A stretch of DNA of 64,000 nucleotides from Paguma larvata (taxonomy: Eukaryota > Chordata > Mammalia > Carnivora > Viverridae): NCBI GenBank assembly GCA_030068075.1, contig CM057828.1, positions 113,015,699-113,079,698 on the forward strand. Direction: 5' to 3'. Below are positions 33,718 through 44,852 of this stretch, one piece after another. The first letter of the stretch is position 1. The number at the start of each line of letters is the position of its first letter. The notes beneath the pieces were generated by a model. The model was not told where the DNA came from. It did not search any database and saw only the letters and a program-made list of their open reading frames with translations. The translations under genes and the position numbers were made by a program.

Positions 33718-33870
33718 GGATAGATGGAGACAAGTTACTTAATCTCAAAGGCCCATTTCCTCATCTGTAAAATGGGGCTAATAGTAATGCCTCCATCATA
33801 GCACTGTTTTCAGGATTAATGATGCATAGAAAGCACGAAGTCAATGTTAAACATATGTTGGCATTACTAC
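33718..33870 (+). repeat. MIR SINE
   Basis: Forward MIR with 'GACAAGTTACTTAATCTCAA', 'TTTCCTCATCTGTAAAATGG' and 'CTAATAGTAATGCCTCCATC'. Confidence 0.87.
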
Positions 33871-35384
33871 CGGAGGTCTGTGTGTATGTGACTCATGAAA
33901 CTGCATGAAGACCAATTTTTATTTGTGCCAGTAGGATTTCACAGCTTTTGTCAGATACATCATGTTTTAAAATTTTTTTTCACGACTGTGAAAAGATCAC
34001 AAAATAGAAGCAGAGAGCTGATATCTGGGACAGAGGGAGAATAGGGATTCCCTGTAATTGCTGCTCCCAACATCACTTCCGGTTCCCATCACCATTGAAA
34101 GCTATCTTTTGGGACCAAGAGAAAGCACTCTTGGGAGCCTCTATGAAGCAGGTTTTGCATTTGCAAAGCTCTGCTTTGGGGATACATGTCATAGATCCAC
34201 AAAAAGAAATCAGTAGAAATATTATGGCCCAAAAAAGACTCTGTAGGGACTTCATTAATGCTCAGTTACTTATGCTGCTTATATTTATGAAGAGACCCTT
34301 AAATTACCCAAAAAAGTGACCCAAATAAACCATGAACATGCTTTTAATGTCACTAGTGTCCAGATGGCTCTAGTTTAGTTTCAAATAAATTCATGATAAA
34401 TGAAATTACAAAATGCAGTTTCTGTCCCCATGGGATGGTTTTATTGCTTTTGTATCAATTTTTCCATTTTCAATGCAGAGGTTCAGATACCTAGTGATAA
34501 AAATCACCGGATATTAGGAAATGAGCTACATTGAAAGATACTCAGATTCTTGGGAATTTTAGCTTTTTCTTTCATATTTTATTTTTTCTAAAAGAAAATT
34601 GTAATTAGTTGGGTTTTTTTTTGCTTTCATTGCCAGAAAAACATGGAAGGAGTCTTTTTTTTATTCGCCTTTGAAAGATGTTGTAATCTCACACTCGGGA
34701 TGCTGACTTGTATTCAGATATTCTGAGCCACAAGGGAACTCTGCTCACAAACACTCAAATTCACAATGTGGCTCTGACATCATAGGGAATTATTTTATTG
34801 TTCCTTTGGCCAAATAACAGGGAAAAAAGTCAGACATTCAATATGACTCTACAAAATATTAACAACATCTCTTAGCATTTATAACGCATATATTCTGGTA
34901 TTATCCATGGTGCTGGAAGAAAAAATTCTTTTCTAGTTTACATAAATTCTTGATTTTCATCTTCTGAGATGCGACAATGTATACAGAGGTCTCATAAAAT
35001 CACAGGCATCTTAATTTTATGCACAGACAGTGGCATGAAATTGAAAGGCTTTAGTCCAGCCACTGTTGTGAATATATTTCCATATAAATCCTCAATCTAA
35101 CATTAGACTAGTGCTTTAATTTTGCCATAATGTAGATACTTTAGGGGAATGATAAAACCAGAAGGAATATTTGATTTCGACAGTCTAATTAGTAAAAGAC
35201 TGCTAATTTCTTAAAACTGGAAGTCTTCGAATTTCTTTTAGACATATTTTACCAGGAGATAGTTATAAATAGGAACACAATTTCTAATCATGCTCTACAA
35301 CAGGGATACACTGCCTAAAAATATTGACGGAATAGTAGAACTTTTGAAATTAAAGGACCAATGTTACCAACTGTTTGTCAATTG
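33871..35384. other. Intergenic, nothing recognised
   Basis: AT-rich. Overlapping open frames at 34073-34319 on both strands are short and have no domain. Confidence 0.6.
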
Positions 35385-36180
35385 AGGTATTAACAAGTAA
35401 AACCCTCCCATTTATTATTCCAACATCATCTCATCTCAAATGTAACATGTCCAAAAACAAAACTCTTGATCCCTTCCTGCCAACACAAATCTGTTTCTCT
35501 AGTCATCTAGCTTTGCAAACAGTGTCACCAATCACCCAAAAATGTTGGCTCAAGCCAAAGGCTTAGAAGTTTTTCCTGACTCCTTTTTTTAATTTCTCTC
35601 ATACCCAACATCCAATTTAGCAGCAAATTCCTTTGGCTTTACCTATCCCAATGATCCCCAATCCAAACACATCTTAGCTCCTTGATCTCCTAACACTCTG
35701 GTCTAAACCATCATTATTTCTAGACTCATCTACAGCAGTAGGTTCCTAACTGGTCCCCTACTTCCCCTCTTGCACCTGATATTTAGCCTATTCTCCACAC
35801 AGCTGCCAGAGTAATCCTTTTTAAAAATGAGTTAGATTATTTCACTTCCCTCCCCAAAATCTTCCTATAGCTTCCAATCACATTAGAATAAACCCAAGTT
35901 CCTTCATGGCTTACAGGGTTCTAAATGATCTGGCTCCTTCTTACCCCTCCAGCCTAATGCTCGCTCTCCCCTTGGCTCACTCTGCTCCACCTAAACATAT
36001 AGTTTCCCCATCCCAAGAGCACCCAGCATACACTCACCCCAGGACTTGGCCTATGTGGTCCATCTAGTTGGATTGCACTTCGAATATGCTCTTGGCTCAC
36101 AATCTGTCTTCTTTTGGGTCACTTCCCCTGTGACTATGTTCAGAGAGGCAGTCTCTGATCCACCCTAACGTAGCATCTAT
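35385..36180 (+). repeat. L2 LINE, left part
   Basis: Long forward L2: 'CTCCACACAGCTGCCAGAGTAA', 'TTCATGGCTTACAGGGTTCT', 'ATGATCTGGCTCCTTCTTAC' and 'CAGAGAGGCAGTCTCTGATC'. Interrupted by a MER5A and resumes at 36377. Confidence 0.9.
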
Positions 36181-36194
36181 GTTGCTCTCCAACC

Positions 36195-36371
36195 CAGTGG
36201 TTCTCACGTCTGGCTGCACATTAGACCTACCTGAGGAGCTTAAAAATCCAGAAGACCAAACTGTACTCCAGAGCAACCCAAACAGAATCCCTCCAGGTGG
36301 GACCAAAGCATCAGCTTTTATTTTAAAGCTCCCAGGTATTTCCAGTGTTGCGCCAAGGTTGAATCCCACTG
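36195..36371 (+). repeat. MER5A-type hAT DNA transposon
   Basis: Starts CAGTGGTTCTCA, then 'CACATTAGACCTACCTGAGG', 'AACAGAATCCCTCCAGG' and ends AATCCCACTG, so both terminal inverted repeats are readable. A non-autonomous hAT-Charlie element placed inside the L2. Confidence 0.88.
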
Positions 36372-36376
36372 CTTAA

Positions 36377-36545
36377 ACTCCTGACCCTACTTCATTTTTC
36401 TTCATAGCCCTTATTACTATCAACATAACGTTATGTATTTGTTTGCTTTCTGGAATTCGGTATTGTGTGAAGAGACTTCATGTGTTCTGTTCGTTGTTCA
36501 TACCTTCAGACCTACAACAGTTTCTTGCAAATTATAAGAACTCTT
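36377..36545 (+). repeat. L2 LINE, right part (3' end)
   Basis: 'CCCTTATTACTATCAACATA' and 'ACCTACAACAGTTTCTTGCA' give the L2 3' end expected after the break at 36180. Confidence 0.75.
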
Positions 36546-36813
36546 AATTAATTTCATAACATTTCTCAAGAATTTCATAAAAGCGCATTCCTCTCCACCA
36601 AAACAGAAAGAAGGTAATCTCAGAAAGAAAAAGATAGTCCTTTCCAAGAAAGAAAGTTTGACTTTATACTATTTTTTTAACTTTAAATGCAAAAACAATG
36701 TCATATTACATTGTGTGTCATGTGATTATTTTCCTTTAGATGTTTCTAATATGCAAGTCTGTATTCAACATTGCAAGAGAACTGTAACTGAAATGTTCAG
36801 CTTGTTAGGTTAC

Positions 36814-37031
36814 TTTTTTTTTTTTACATTCATTTCTTTATTTTGAGAGAGAGATAAAGACTGCATGCATGAGCAGGGGAGGGGCAGAGAGAAAGGGAGA
36901 GAGAATCCTAAACAGCCTCTGCATTGTCAGCACAGAGCCTGACTTGGAGCTCAAGTCCACGAACAGTGAGATCATGACCTGAGCTGAAATCATGAAGTCA
37001 GACGCTTAACCAACTGAGCCACCCAAGCTCA
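36814..37031 (-). mobile_element. CanSINE, diverged
   Basis: Reverse SINE with body 'GGGGAGGGGCAGAGAGAAAG' and 'GATCATGACCTGAGCTGAAA', head GAGCCACCCAAGCTC. A small internal duplication (AAATCATGAAGTCAG) lies near 36987. Confidence 0.93.
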
Positions 37032-37549
37032 GGGATCCAGGTGTTTTTATTGCTGTATCAAAAATGGAAGCAACGCTCACTACTAGTTTATTAAGCTTGA
37101 GATAGTCTCCCAAGATACAAAGAAAAGCTCAGAAGACAGATCCCACTCTTCACTCTGTCCAAAGTTTAGGGCTTAGAGCCAGGTATGAGTGATGACTGGG
37201 TGTTAGAGGGCTCTGTCATATCTTTCAAGCCTTGAGTAGTCAAACAGCTGGGACTCTTCTTTCTCTTGGTCCTGGGGAAGGGGGAGTGTAAATTTGGGGA
37301 GGGGAGGAGGCAAGAGAAATGGATGTAATCCTTGGAGTACACAGTTATTGTAGAAGAAAACCACATTTCTCACCATCTTAAAGGGGAAGCAAGTATCACA
37401 TGTGAGCAAAGCCTAGTACTCGTTCCATTAATGTCTTCAGCAAAGAAGAAACTTCCTCCTCCATTCCCACCAGCAGAAAGTGGAACAGGTTAAGCTGTTT
37501 GCATGAAGCTCCAATCCTCTAACACGTGTGAATATCTTATATCAAGAGA
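37032..37549. other. Intergenic, nothing recognised
   Basis: No gene or clear repeat between the SINE and the L1 that follows. Confidence 0.6.
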
Positions 37550-38004
37550 AAGTCCAGTCAGAAGACATGAACAGACATTTCTCCAAAGAGGAAATACGCA
37601 TGGCCAAGAAATACACAAAAGGATACTTAACATCACTCATCACCAAGGAAAGGCAAATCAAAACCACAATGAAATATCGCTTCACACCTATGAGAATGGC
37701 TAAAATCAAGAACACAAAATATAAATGTTGGTGATCATGTGGAGAAAAAGGAATCTTCATGCACTTATGGTGAGAAAGCAAACTGGTGCAGCCACTGTGG
37801 AAAACGGTAGGGAGGTTCCTCAAAAAATTAAAAATAGAACTACCACATGATCTAGGAATCACACTACTGGGTATTTACCCAAAGAATATGAAAACACTAA
37901 TTGAAAAAGATATATACACCCTTATGTTTGTTGCAGCATTATTTACAATAGCCAAACTATAGAAGCAACCCAAGTGTCCATCAATAGAGAAAGGATAAAG
38001 AAGA

Positions 38005-38018
38005 TGTGTGTGTGTGTG

Positions 38019-38079
<61 letters not shown>
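38005..38079. repeat. Compound (TG)n(TC)n(AC)n microsatellite
   Basis: TG units, then TC units, then about 20 AC units, grown from the L1 'AAGATGTG' site. Likely polymorphic. Confidence 0.97.
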
Positions 38080-38081
<2 letters not shown>

Positions 38082-38210
38082 TATACGCTGGAATATTACT
38101 CAGCCATAAAAAGGAACGAAACCTTGCCATTTGCAACGAAGTGGATGGAGCTAAAGAATATTAAACTATGCAAAATAAGGAGGGAGACAAAACAAGAAAT
38201 AGAAGACTCT

Positions 38211-38324
38211 TTTTTAAAAATACTTTTTTTATTAAGTAAACTTTATGCAGACTATGGGGTTGGAGCTCATAAATCCAAGATAAAGAGTCATGTGCTCTAT
38301 CGACTGAGCCACCCAGGTTCCCCT
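38211..38324 (-). mobile_element. Short CanSINE inside L1 3' UTR
   Basis: Reverse short-type SINE ending GAGCCACCCAGGTTCCCC. The host L1 text resumes with AGACTCTTGAACTATAG; flanking AGAAGACTCTT / AACAGACTCTT is the TSD. Confidence 0.88.
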
Positions 38325-38933
38325 CCAAAAAAACAGACTCTTGAACTATAGAGAACAAACTGATGGTTACCAGAAGATAGGTGGGTGGGTAGAGATGGGT
38401 GAAATAGGTGAAGGGGATTAAGAGTGACACTTAATCACGATGAGCACTGAGTAATGTATAGAGTTGTTGAATCACTGTATTTTATACCTCAAATTAATAT
38501 AACACTGAATGTTAACTATGCTGAATTTAAAATAAAATAAAATAAAATAAATTAATATAAAATAAAATAAAATAAAATAAAATAGGAAGCCCAGTGCCAT
38601 TATGTATCTCTGAAAAGAAGAAAAGGTGTCCTCCACTTCTGATTAAATCAGGCATATCCCAATTAGAGGAGCAGGGCATTTTTTGGTCTTTGGCTAATCT
38701 GTCTTCCATCTAAGCTGTGTCCTGGGGAAACGAATTTGTAAACAATTTATCTCTTCTCAGTATCTAAGACAATCACAGGAGGTAAGCTAATTTACCTCAC
38801 ACAAGGAAAAATCAGTTCAGAGGGATCTTTCAACCATATTCTATAGGGTTTGTTTGTTTCTTTTTTAATAGCAATACACAGACTACACTCCACTTATAAA
38901 TTCAAACTACTTAGAATTAAAATGTAGAAATTT

Positions 38934-39152
38934 GGGGCGCCTGGGTGGCTCAGTCGGTTGAGCGTCTGACTTCGGCTCAGCTCATGATCTTGCGGTCTGT
39001 GAGTTCGAGCCCCGCGTCGGGCTCTGTGCTGACAGCTCAGAGCCTGGAGCCTGCTTCGGATTCTGTGTCTCCCTCTCTCTCTGCCCTCCCCCACTCATGC
39101 TCTGTCTCTCTCTGTCTCAAAAATAAATAAACATTAAAAAAAATTTTTTTTT
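38934..39152 (+). mobile_element. Young full-length CanSINE with TSD
   Basis: Forward SINE 'GGGGCGCCTGGGTGGCTCAG' keeping most CpGs (GAGCCCCGCGTCGGGCTC), so it is one of the youngest copies here. Exact TSD AATGTAGAAATTT at 38921-38933 and 39153-39165. Confidence 0.98.
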
Positions 39153-39417
39153 AATGTAGAAATTTGCCAATTCTACATTATCCACTCATTCTTCAAGGGC
39201 AACCACTATCCGCAGTTTGGGGTGAATCCTGGATATTTTCTATGTATATTACACAGACACGCACATGCACACATAATTACTTCCTTCATTCTATGATACC
39301 ATGAAATGTAAAACCCAGGACTAAACTGGAATCATTCCTGAGGCTAAAGTTCTCCCACTGACCCTTTGCTCCAAGGGTAGGCACGGGCAATCGTTCAATT
39401 CTCTATAGGAAGACTGA

Positions 39418-39694
39418 TTTTAGGTCTTTTATCTCTGCAGCAAGGGTTTCTCTGGGCTCTTCTACGCTTTTCTCAAGCCCAGCTAGTAGTCTTATGACTG
39501 TTGTTCTAAATTCTTGTTCCGACATATTGCTTATATCTGTTTTGAGCAAGTCCCAGCTGTGACTTCTTCTTGACCTTTCCTTTGGAGAGAAGTCAACAAA
39601 AACAGGTCAACACCACAACATATCATAGTGAAACTTGGAAAATACAAAGAAAAAGAGAGAATTGTGGGAGCATCTAGGAGCAAAAGGTCCTTAA
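39418..39694. mobile_element. Inverted L1 ORF1 chimera with TSD
   Basis: The left part (39418-39600) is reverse-strand L1 matching the 52590-52745 part of the big L1 in this window. The right part (about 39603-39680) is forward-strand L1 matching 53093 onward. A perfect 16-base direct repeat TCTATAGGAAGACTGA flanks the whole (39402-39417 and 39695-39710). This is the layout left by twin priming, but without 3' UTR or poly-A. Confidence 0.75.
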
Positions 39695-39814
39695 TCTATA
39701 GGAAGACTGAGAAACCCAGGAGGCAACTGTTTACAGAGCAGTACTGATATTCCAAGGGAAACTGGCAGGAATTATGTATGGTCAAGAATGAAATTAAACT
39801 GAATATTGTACATT

Positions 39815-40040
39815 ATCACTCTAGGATTAGACAGCCCAGGTTCATATCCTAGCTTTTCTACTCACTAATGGTATGACACTTGGCAAATTACCCAAGTGGC
39901 TCAATTTCCCATTGGTAAAAGGGGGATGATAACAGTACCTACCTTTAGTGTTATTCACAGGATTATATTAAATACATGTGAAGCGCTTTGAGCCACGTTG
40001 GCCAAAAGTGAGTGCTGAGCATTTATTAAGTTTTAGCATC
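39815..40040 (+). repeat. MIR SINE
   Basis: Nearly complete forward MIR: 'AGACAGCCCAGGTTCATATC', 'ACTTGGCAAATTACCCAAGT', 'GGGGATGATAACAGTACCTA' and 'ATACATGTGAAGCGCTTTGA'. Confidence 0.9.
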
Positions 40041-40082
40041 TCGTCCTAAAACTCACGGCTTATAACATAAGGCAGGAATCAG

Positions 40083-40402
40083 CAAACTTTTTCAGTAGAA
40101 GGCTACATAGTAAATATTTTTGGCTTTGGGAGACATATGGTCTCTGTCACAACTACCCAGCTCTGCCATGAGGGAAGGCAGTCACAGGCACTATGCAAAT
40201 GCATGGGCACGGCACAGTCCAAGAGAATGTGATCTGTGGACACCAAAGTTGAAATTTCATATAATCTTCAGGCGTCATGAAATATTATTTCTAAAAATGT
40301 ATTTGTCAGCAATTTTTATGTGAAAAACTATTCTTAGCTCCTGGGCTGTACAAAGCTAAGTGGTGGGCTAGGTTTGGCCTGAGGGCTGCAGTTTACTAAC
40401 AA
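40083..40402 (+). repeat. Non-autonomous hAT-type DNA transposon (MER family)
   Basis: Starts AATCAGCAAACTTTTTCAG and ends GGGCTGCAGTTTACTAAC, near-inverted ends. Inside are 'ACATAGTAAATATTTTTGGC' and 'TATGGTCTCTGTCACAACTA'. The exact subfamily is not assigned. Confidence 0.75.
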
Positions 40403-40859
40403 TCTGCCTCCCCTCTCCCCCACCACCACAGGGTCTCCTTATTGGCTGCTTCACACCTTGACTCTGCCAAGTCAATTACTATGCATATCAAAGCTCTCCT
40501 GAGTCTTCTCTTTTCAGGGCCCCAGTTCCCTGTTATTGCCCATTTTTCTTCCACAGGAGAAAGCCAAAATTCAGTAACACAAGTACGCAGAGACCCTCTG
40601 TCTCAGTCTCCAAGCTCTGAGTTTGGAGCTCTAGTCCCGTTGTTGTAAATTAGAGGGACCAGGGAAACAGCTGCATATGTTGTAGAAGGAACCCTGCCAT
40701 CTGTTAGGGAAATATCTACAGTTATAACTATAATTATATCTATATGATGTTAATCGATGCATTATAGTTAATTGTTTGAGTCTACCAATTTGTTTTTCTT
40801 TTGTTAATGAGTATTTATATTGTTTCCAGCCTCCAAATTATTGGTATTACAAAAAATGC

Positions 40860-41025
40860 TGCATTTTTCATATAATCCTCAAATTCTGTGAGATGGGAAC
40901 TTTTTTTTTTAACAGATGAAGAATAGAGAGAGGCACAGGGAAATGAAGTAACTTGCTAAGCTCATGCATGTAGGAAGTGGAAAAGGCAGAATTCTAATCC
41001 AGAGCCTATATTTTTTACTACTTTC
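40860..41025 (-). repeat. MIR SINE fragment
   Basis: Reverse MIR: 'AACAGATGAAGAATAGAGAG', 'AAATGAAGTAACTTGCTAAG' and 'CAGAATTCTAATCCAGAGCC'. Confidence 0.85.
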
Positions 41026-41296
41026 TGTTGTCTTTCTGTCAAAAAAGGGGAAATATATTAATTTTTATTTAATATATTAACTTTTATTTAAAAGATAAAG
41101 TAAGATGTTGGAGGGGTGCCACAGAGTGTACATACCAGGGGCTTCAGTAGTGTTTGTAATATGACATTTCCTCAGCTTAGGTCATGGATTCACAGGTGTT
41201 TATTTTTGTGCTTCTTAATTTACATTAGCATTACATATGCTCTTTCCTATGTGTTATCCATTGCACAATTAAAACTGTAACAAATTCAGGTACCAG

Positions 41297-41525
41297 GGCC
41301 CCTGGGTGGCTCAGGCGGTTGAGCGTCCAACTGTTGATTTTGGCAGAAGTCATAATCCCAGGGATGTAGGATCAGCCTTGCAGGGAGCTCCACACTAAGC
41401 CTGCTTGGGACTCTCTCTTTCTCCTTCTCCCTCTGCCCTTTCCTGGCTTGCGTGCACAAGTGCACGCATGTATGCTTTCTCTCTAAACAAAACAAAACAA
41501 AACAAAAATAAAAAATTTAAAAATC
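41297..41525 (+). mobile_element. CanSINE with (AAAAC)n tail
   Basis: Forward SINE 'AGGGCCCCTGGGTGGCTCAG', ending in AAAAC units (41487-41507). Short TSD AGGTACCAG / TGGTACCAG. It contains a perfect 9-base inverted repeat at 41449-41468. Confidence 0.92.
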
Positions 41526-41535
41526 CTGGTACCAG

Positions 41536-43887
41536 TATAAAGATGTGTGGGTAAAATCTAAAGACAAGTTCTTTAGGTTGCTTCAAGGTTTTTTATCTAT
41601 TCCAACATGGCTGGGGAAAGGAGAGATAGGAGTGGTGATTTAGGGACCCATGGAGAGCAAATCTCGTTTGGTCACACTGTGGCCTCCATGAGAATTGTTT
41701 ATCTGACACCCTTTTCTAGGAACTGCCCTTTTCCCAAAACTCATGGTTATGGTGAGAGGCACTGTGACCCCACTTTCAGGACACAGCTAGTTGGGCCAAG
41801 AGCGGTTACTTGAGCCAAGACGTTGTTTCTGTGGTCATTCATTTCCTGACCTCAGCCAATTAGTCTGTAAGTAGGAACCTGAGTCAGGCTAAGCGAATTA
41901 GTGTCCTTTCCCAGAATCTTAGAACTGGAATTGGGAATCTATTGACCTTTAAACTTAGACCTGCTAGTAGACTTTTCAAGAAAAATTCATTTGCATTAAA
42001 AGAAGGAAGTCAAAGTAGACAGAAAAACAGACAAACCACAGGAGTTTTGATGGCATTCAAGGCTTGGTCCCAGATGTTCTGGAGGCCAAGCTACACCCCA
42101 GAGCTTACAAGCTAAGTTGTTTTGTAAGAGTCCCCAGGATACATTTAACAAATTCCTTTTTTAAATAGTTTTTTTTTAAAGTTTGTTACACTTTTAGCTG
42201 ACAAAGTTCTAATTCCTTTGTCAATGAATCAACAGGTAGTGCTATAAAAGTTACAAAACGGCTATCAAGGTAATAAGGACTGTTTCTCTGATGGCCACTG
42301 AAAATTTAATAGACCCAGGACAAGTATTTCTGCTCAACAGTTAAAAGAAAGTACAGTTAGCAAACCAAGAAGTATAATTTATTTAGTTATGATATAAAAA
42401 CAAAGGTCAAGTCACCAGAGTTGCAGAACTTCCTTTGCTAAAAAAAAAAAAAGAAGAAAAAAATTGAGAAGCAAAGTAGGAATAATGGATCCCAATTAGT
42501 AGGAATAAACCATTTAAACTCTCCTTTTGTAACTTCTCCTTTTATGTAAAATAAAAGAGGTAGACCAGATAACTCACTAGCACTTCACTAGTTTTAATTT
42601 TTTTTAGCTCTGTTAAAAACATCAGTGGTAATTCATAAATTTTTGAAAGTCCTGAAAATATTATTTCCATATTGAACATAACCATCAAAAATGGAGGTCT
42701 TAGCAGACTTAGTTCCAATGGTAAAATCAGACCAAGTGCTTCAAAATATTCTTAGTTAGGTTAGTTAACAAATTTGTGTTAATCACAAATTGTTACTAGC
42801 TCTCAGATGTGATTTGTGAAGTATAAGTTACAGCTTATGCTTTTCAGATACAAAAAATACATAGAAATATGGCATAAAGACCCAAGAAAGAAAGCAAAAT
42901 CAAATCCCTAATCATTTCATTTCTGTATGGCTTTTACTTTAAAATTGCTACTCAGCTCAAGATCTAATTCATATTTATTTTCATTTTGGTCTATTTTTCA
43001 TTTCACACCAGTGGTTCACTTTATCATGAATATTTTCTTCTGTAACTTAGTACAATATGTGTATATATGCAATTAGAATAAAGATCACCAAACATTTTGA
43101 CAAGTGTGGAAAATAGTAGTTAATGTTTTCCATCTGCTACATGGTATGTCACCAAAAGAACCTACACTCTGTCATCCTACAGAGAAAGGAAACACCTACA
43201 CAAGTACATGACAGAAAAATATAAATGTCTAATGAATTAATTTTGATCATTTACTCATATGTTTTTGTAAATGTTACCACATGTTGTTTAAATTACCCGT
43301 TATGAAAATTAGTGCTTGAATTTTGTCACTTCCAGAGCTTCAATCTGGAAAATATTTTAAAACTGTAATTATTTTAATTTATTTCTGTAAAGTGTATTGT
43401 CACTTGTTTCTAAATATCTCATTTCTAAAATTAAAGGTAAAAGTTCCGAAATCTCTTCCTTATAACAGCTTTAGTGGTGTTTCTGCAAAATTTTTTGTTT
43501 GGTAGACTTAAGTTCTCTCAAGAGTCGAAACCAAGAACTGTACCTAATGACCTCAAATTCGGACTACAAACTGCAGAAAGGGAATGCACAGTGCTTCATC
43601 CCCTCAGTCTGCAGGCCTGAAAAGCACCGCAGATTATCCATGTTCTAGAAGCTTGCCAGCACAGCTCCATGTGGGGACCCATCTGTCTTTTCCCTACCCT
43701 ATCCTTCCCAGGGATTGTGCTGGAGGAAGACGGCTCAGTCAGGATAACACAGGAAAATCTAAGAAATTCTTTCTAGATGAAAGAGTTTCTAAACTAAACT
43801 AGCATAAAAATAGAGATCAGAAAGGCATAACCAAAACAATTGCTCTCTCTATATTATAAATATTGGCATAGTTATTTTGTGATGTAC
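41536..43887. other. Intergenic, mostly unassigned
   Basis: 41822-42130 may be an old interspersed repeat of unknown family. The rest is AT-rich with no gene, RNA gene or clear repeat. Short open frames (43323, 43584) have no domain. Confidence 0.55.
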
Positions 43888-44072
43888 TGGGCATTTATTG
43901 AGTTTGTACAAGGTGCTAGCACTAGTTTACACTCCTTAGAAGCAAGGACTCTGGTTAGTCCCCATGTAACTTGCCCAAAGTTACACACTCAAGATGTTGC
44001 CCATCTGGGAGGTGAACACAGGTGCCTGACTACAGAGCCCATGCCACTAACTGGTGTATGATGCTGTCCTAA
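43888..44072 (-). repeat. MIR SINE
   Basis: Reverse MIR: 'GGGCATTTATTGAGTTTGTA', 'ACAAGGTGCTAGCACTAGTT', 'AACTTGCCCAAAGTTACACA' and 'GACTACAGAGCCCATGCCAC'. Confidence 0.85.
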
Positions 44073-44604
44073 GATAACTGAATGTAAGGGCTGGATGTAT
44101 TGCTACAAATGACACGAACATAACTTCCTGTCTTCTTGTCCTAGGTTATATTATCAGAAATTGAACTAAACATAAACAGACTTTCTAGCCTGATTTTTTT
44201 TTAGTCTTATATTAGTACTTACAGAGTCTGGTTTATCACAACTAGTATTGCATGTGCAAATTCCACATGGTAAAATTTTTTTTAAAAAATAGGAATTAAA
44301 TCACAAAGCTGTCCCATTTGCAGGGCTGACAAAGTGACTATCAAATAATCTATTCTGCTCTGAAATTACTAAGTCAAAAATGAAACCCAGGGAGTGATGA
44401 GCTCCTAAAAACAAGCAAAACCATGAACATATGTGCACATGCACATTTTCCCTGTGAAGAGGTCACATGGCTTTTATTAGATATTCACATCCCAAAACAG
44501 GAAGAGCCACTGCACTGAAATCTCTTAAAATGTAAAACTGTGACTTCCCACATAACTTTATTATATAGGAAAAATGTTAATCCACAAAGGAAACCTTGCC
44601 TGCT
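44073..44604. other. Intergenic, nothing recognised
   Basis: AT-rich sequence between a MIR and a SINE with no feature seen. Confidence 0.6.
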
Positions 44605-44836
44605 GGGGCACCTGGGTGGCTCAGTCGGTTAAGCAGCAGACTTCAGCTCAGGTCATGATCTCACAGTTCGTGGGTTCGAGCCCCACATTGGGCTCTGTGT
44701 TGAACCTTTGCTGAGGGCCTGGAGCCTGCTTAGGATTCTGTGTCTCCTTCTCACTCTGCCCCTCCCCCGCTTGCGCTCCATCTCACTCTGTCTCTCAAAA
44801 ATAAATAACTGTAAAAAAAAAATTAAAAAAGAAAAA
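44605..44836 (+). mobile_element. CanSINE with TSD
   Basis: Forward SINE 'GGGGCACCTGGGTGGCTCAG'. TSD GAAACCTTGCCTGCT (44590-44604) against GAAATCCTTGCCTGCT (44837-44852). Confidence 0.96.
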
Positions 44837-44852
44837 GAAATCCTTGCCTGCT

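Larger units (their letters stand above)
37550..38584 (+). mobile_element. Carnivore L1, 5'-truncated (end of ORF2 plus 3' UTR)
   Basis: Begins in the last part of ORF2 ('GAAGACATGAACAGACATTT', 'ATGAGAATGGCTAAAATCAA', 'CACTACTGGGTATTTACCCA', 'GTGTCCATCAATAGAGAAAG') and continues into a 3' UTR and (AAAAT)n tail at 38529-38584. Inside are a compound TG/TC/AC microsatellite (38005-38079) and a short reverse SINE (38211-38324). Stops and frameshifts make it non-coding. Confidence 0.92.
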
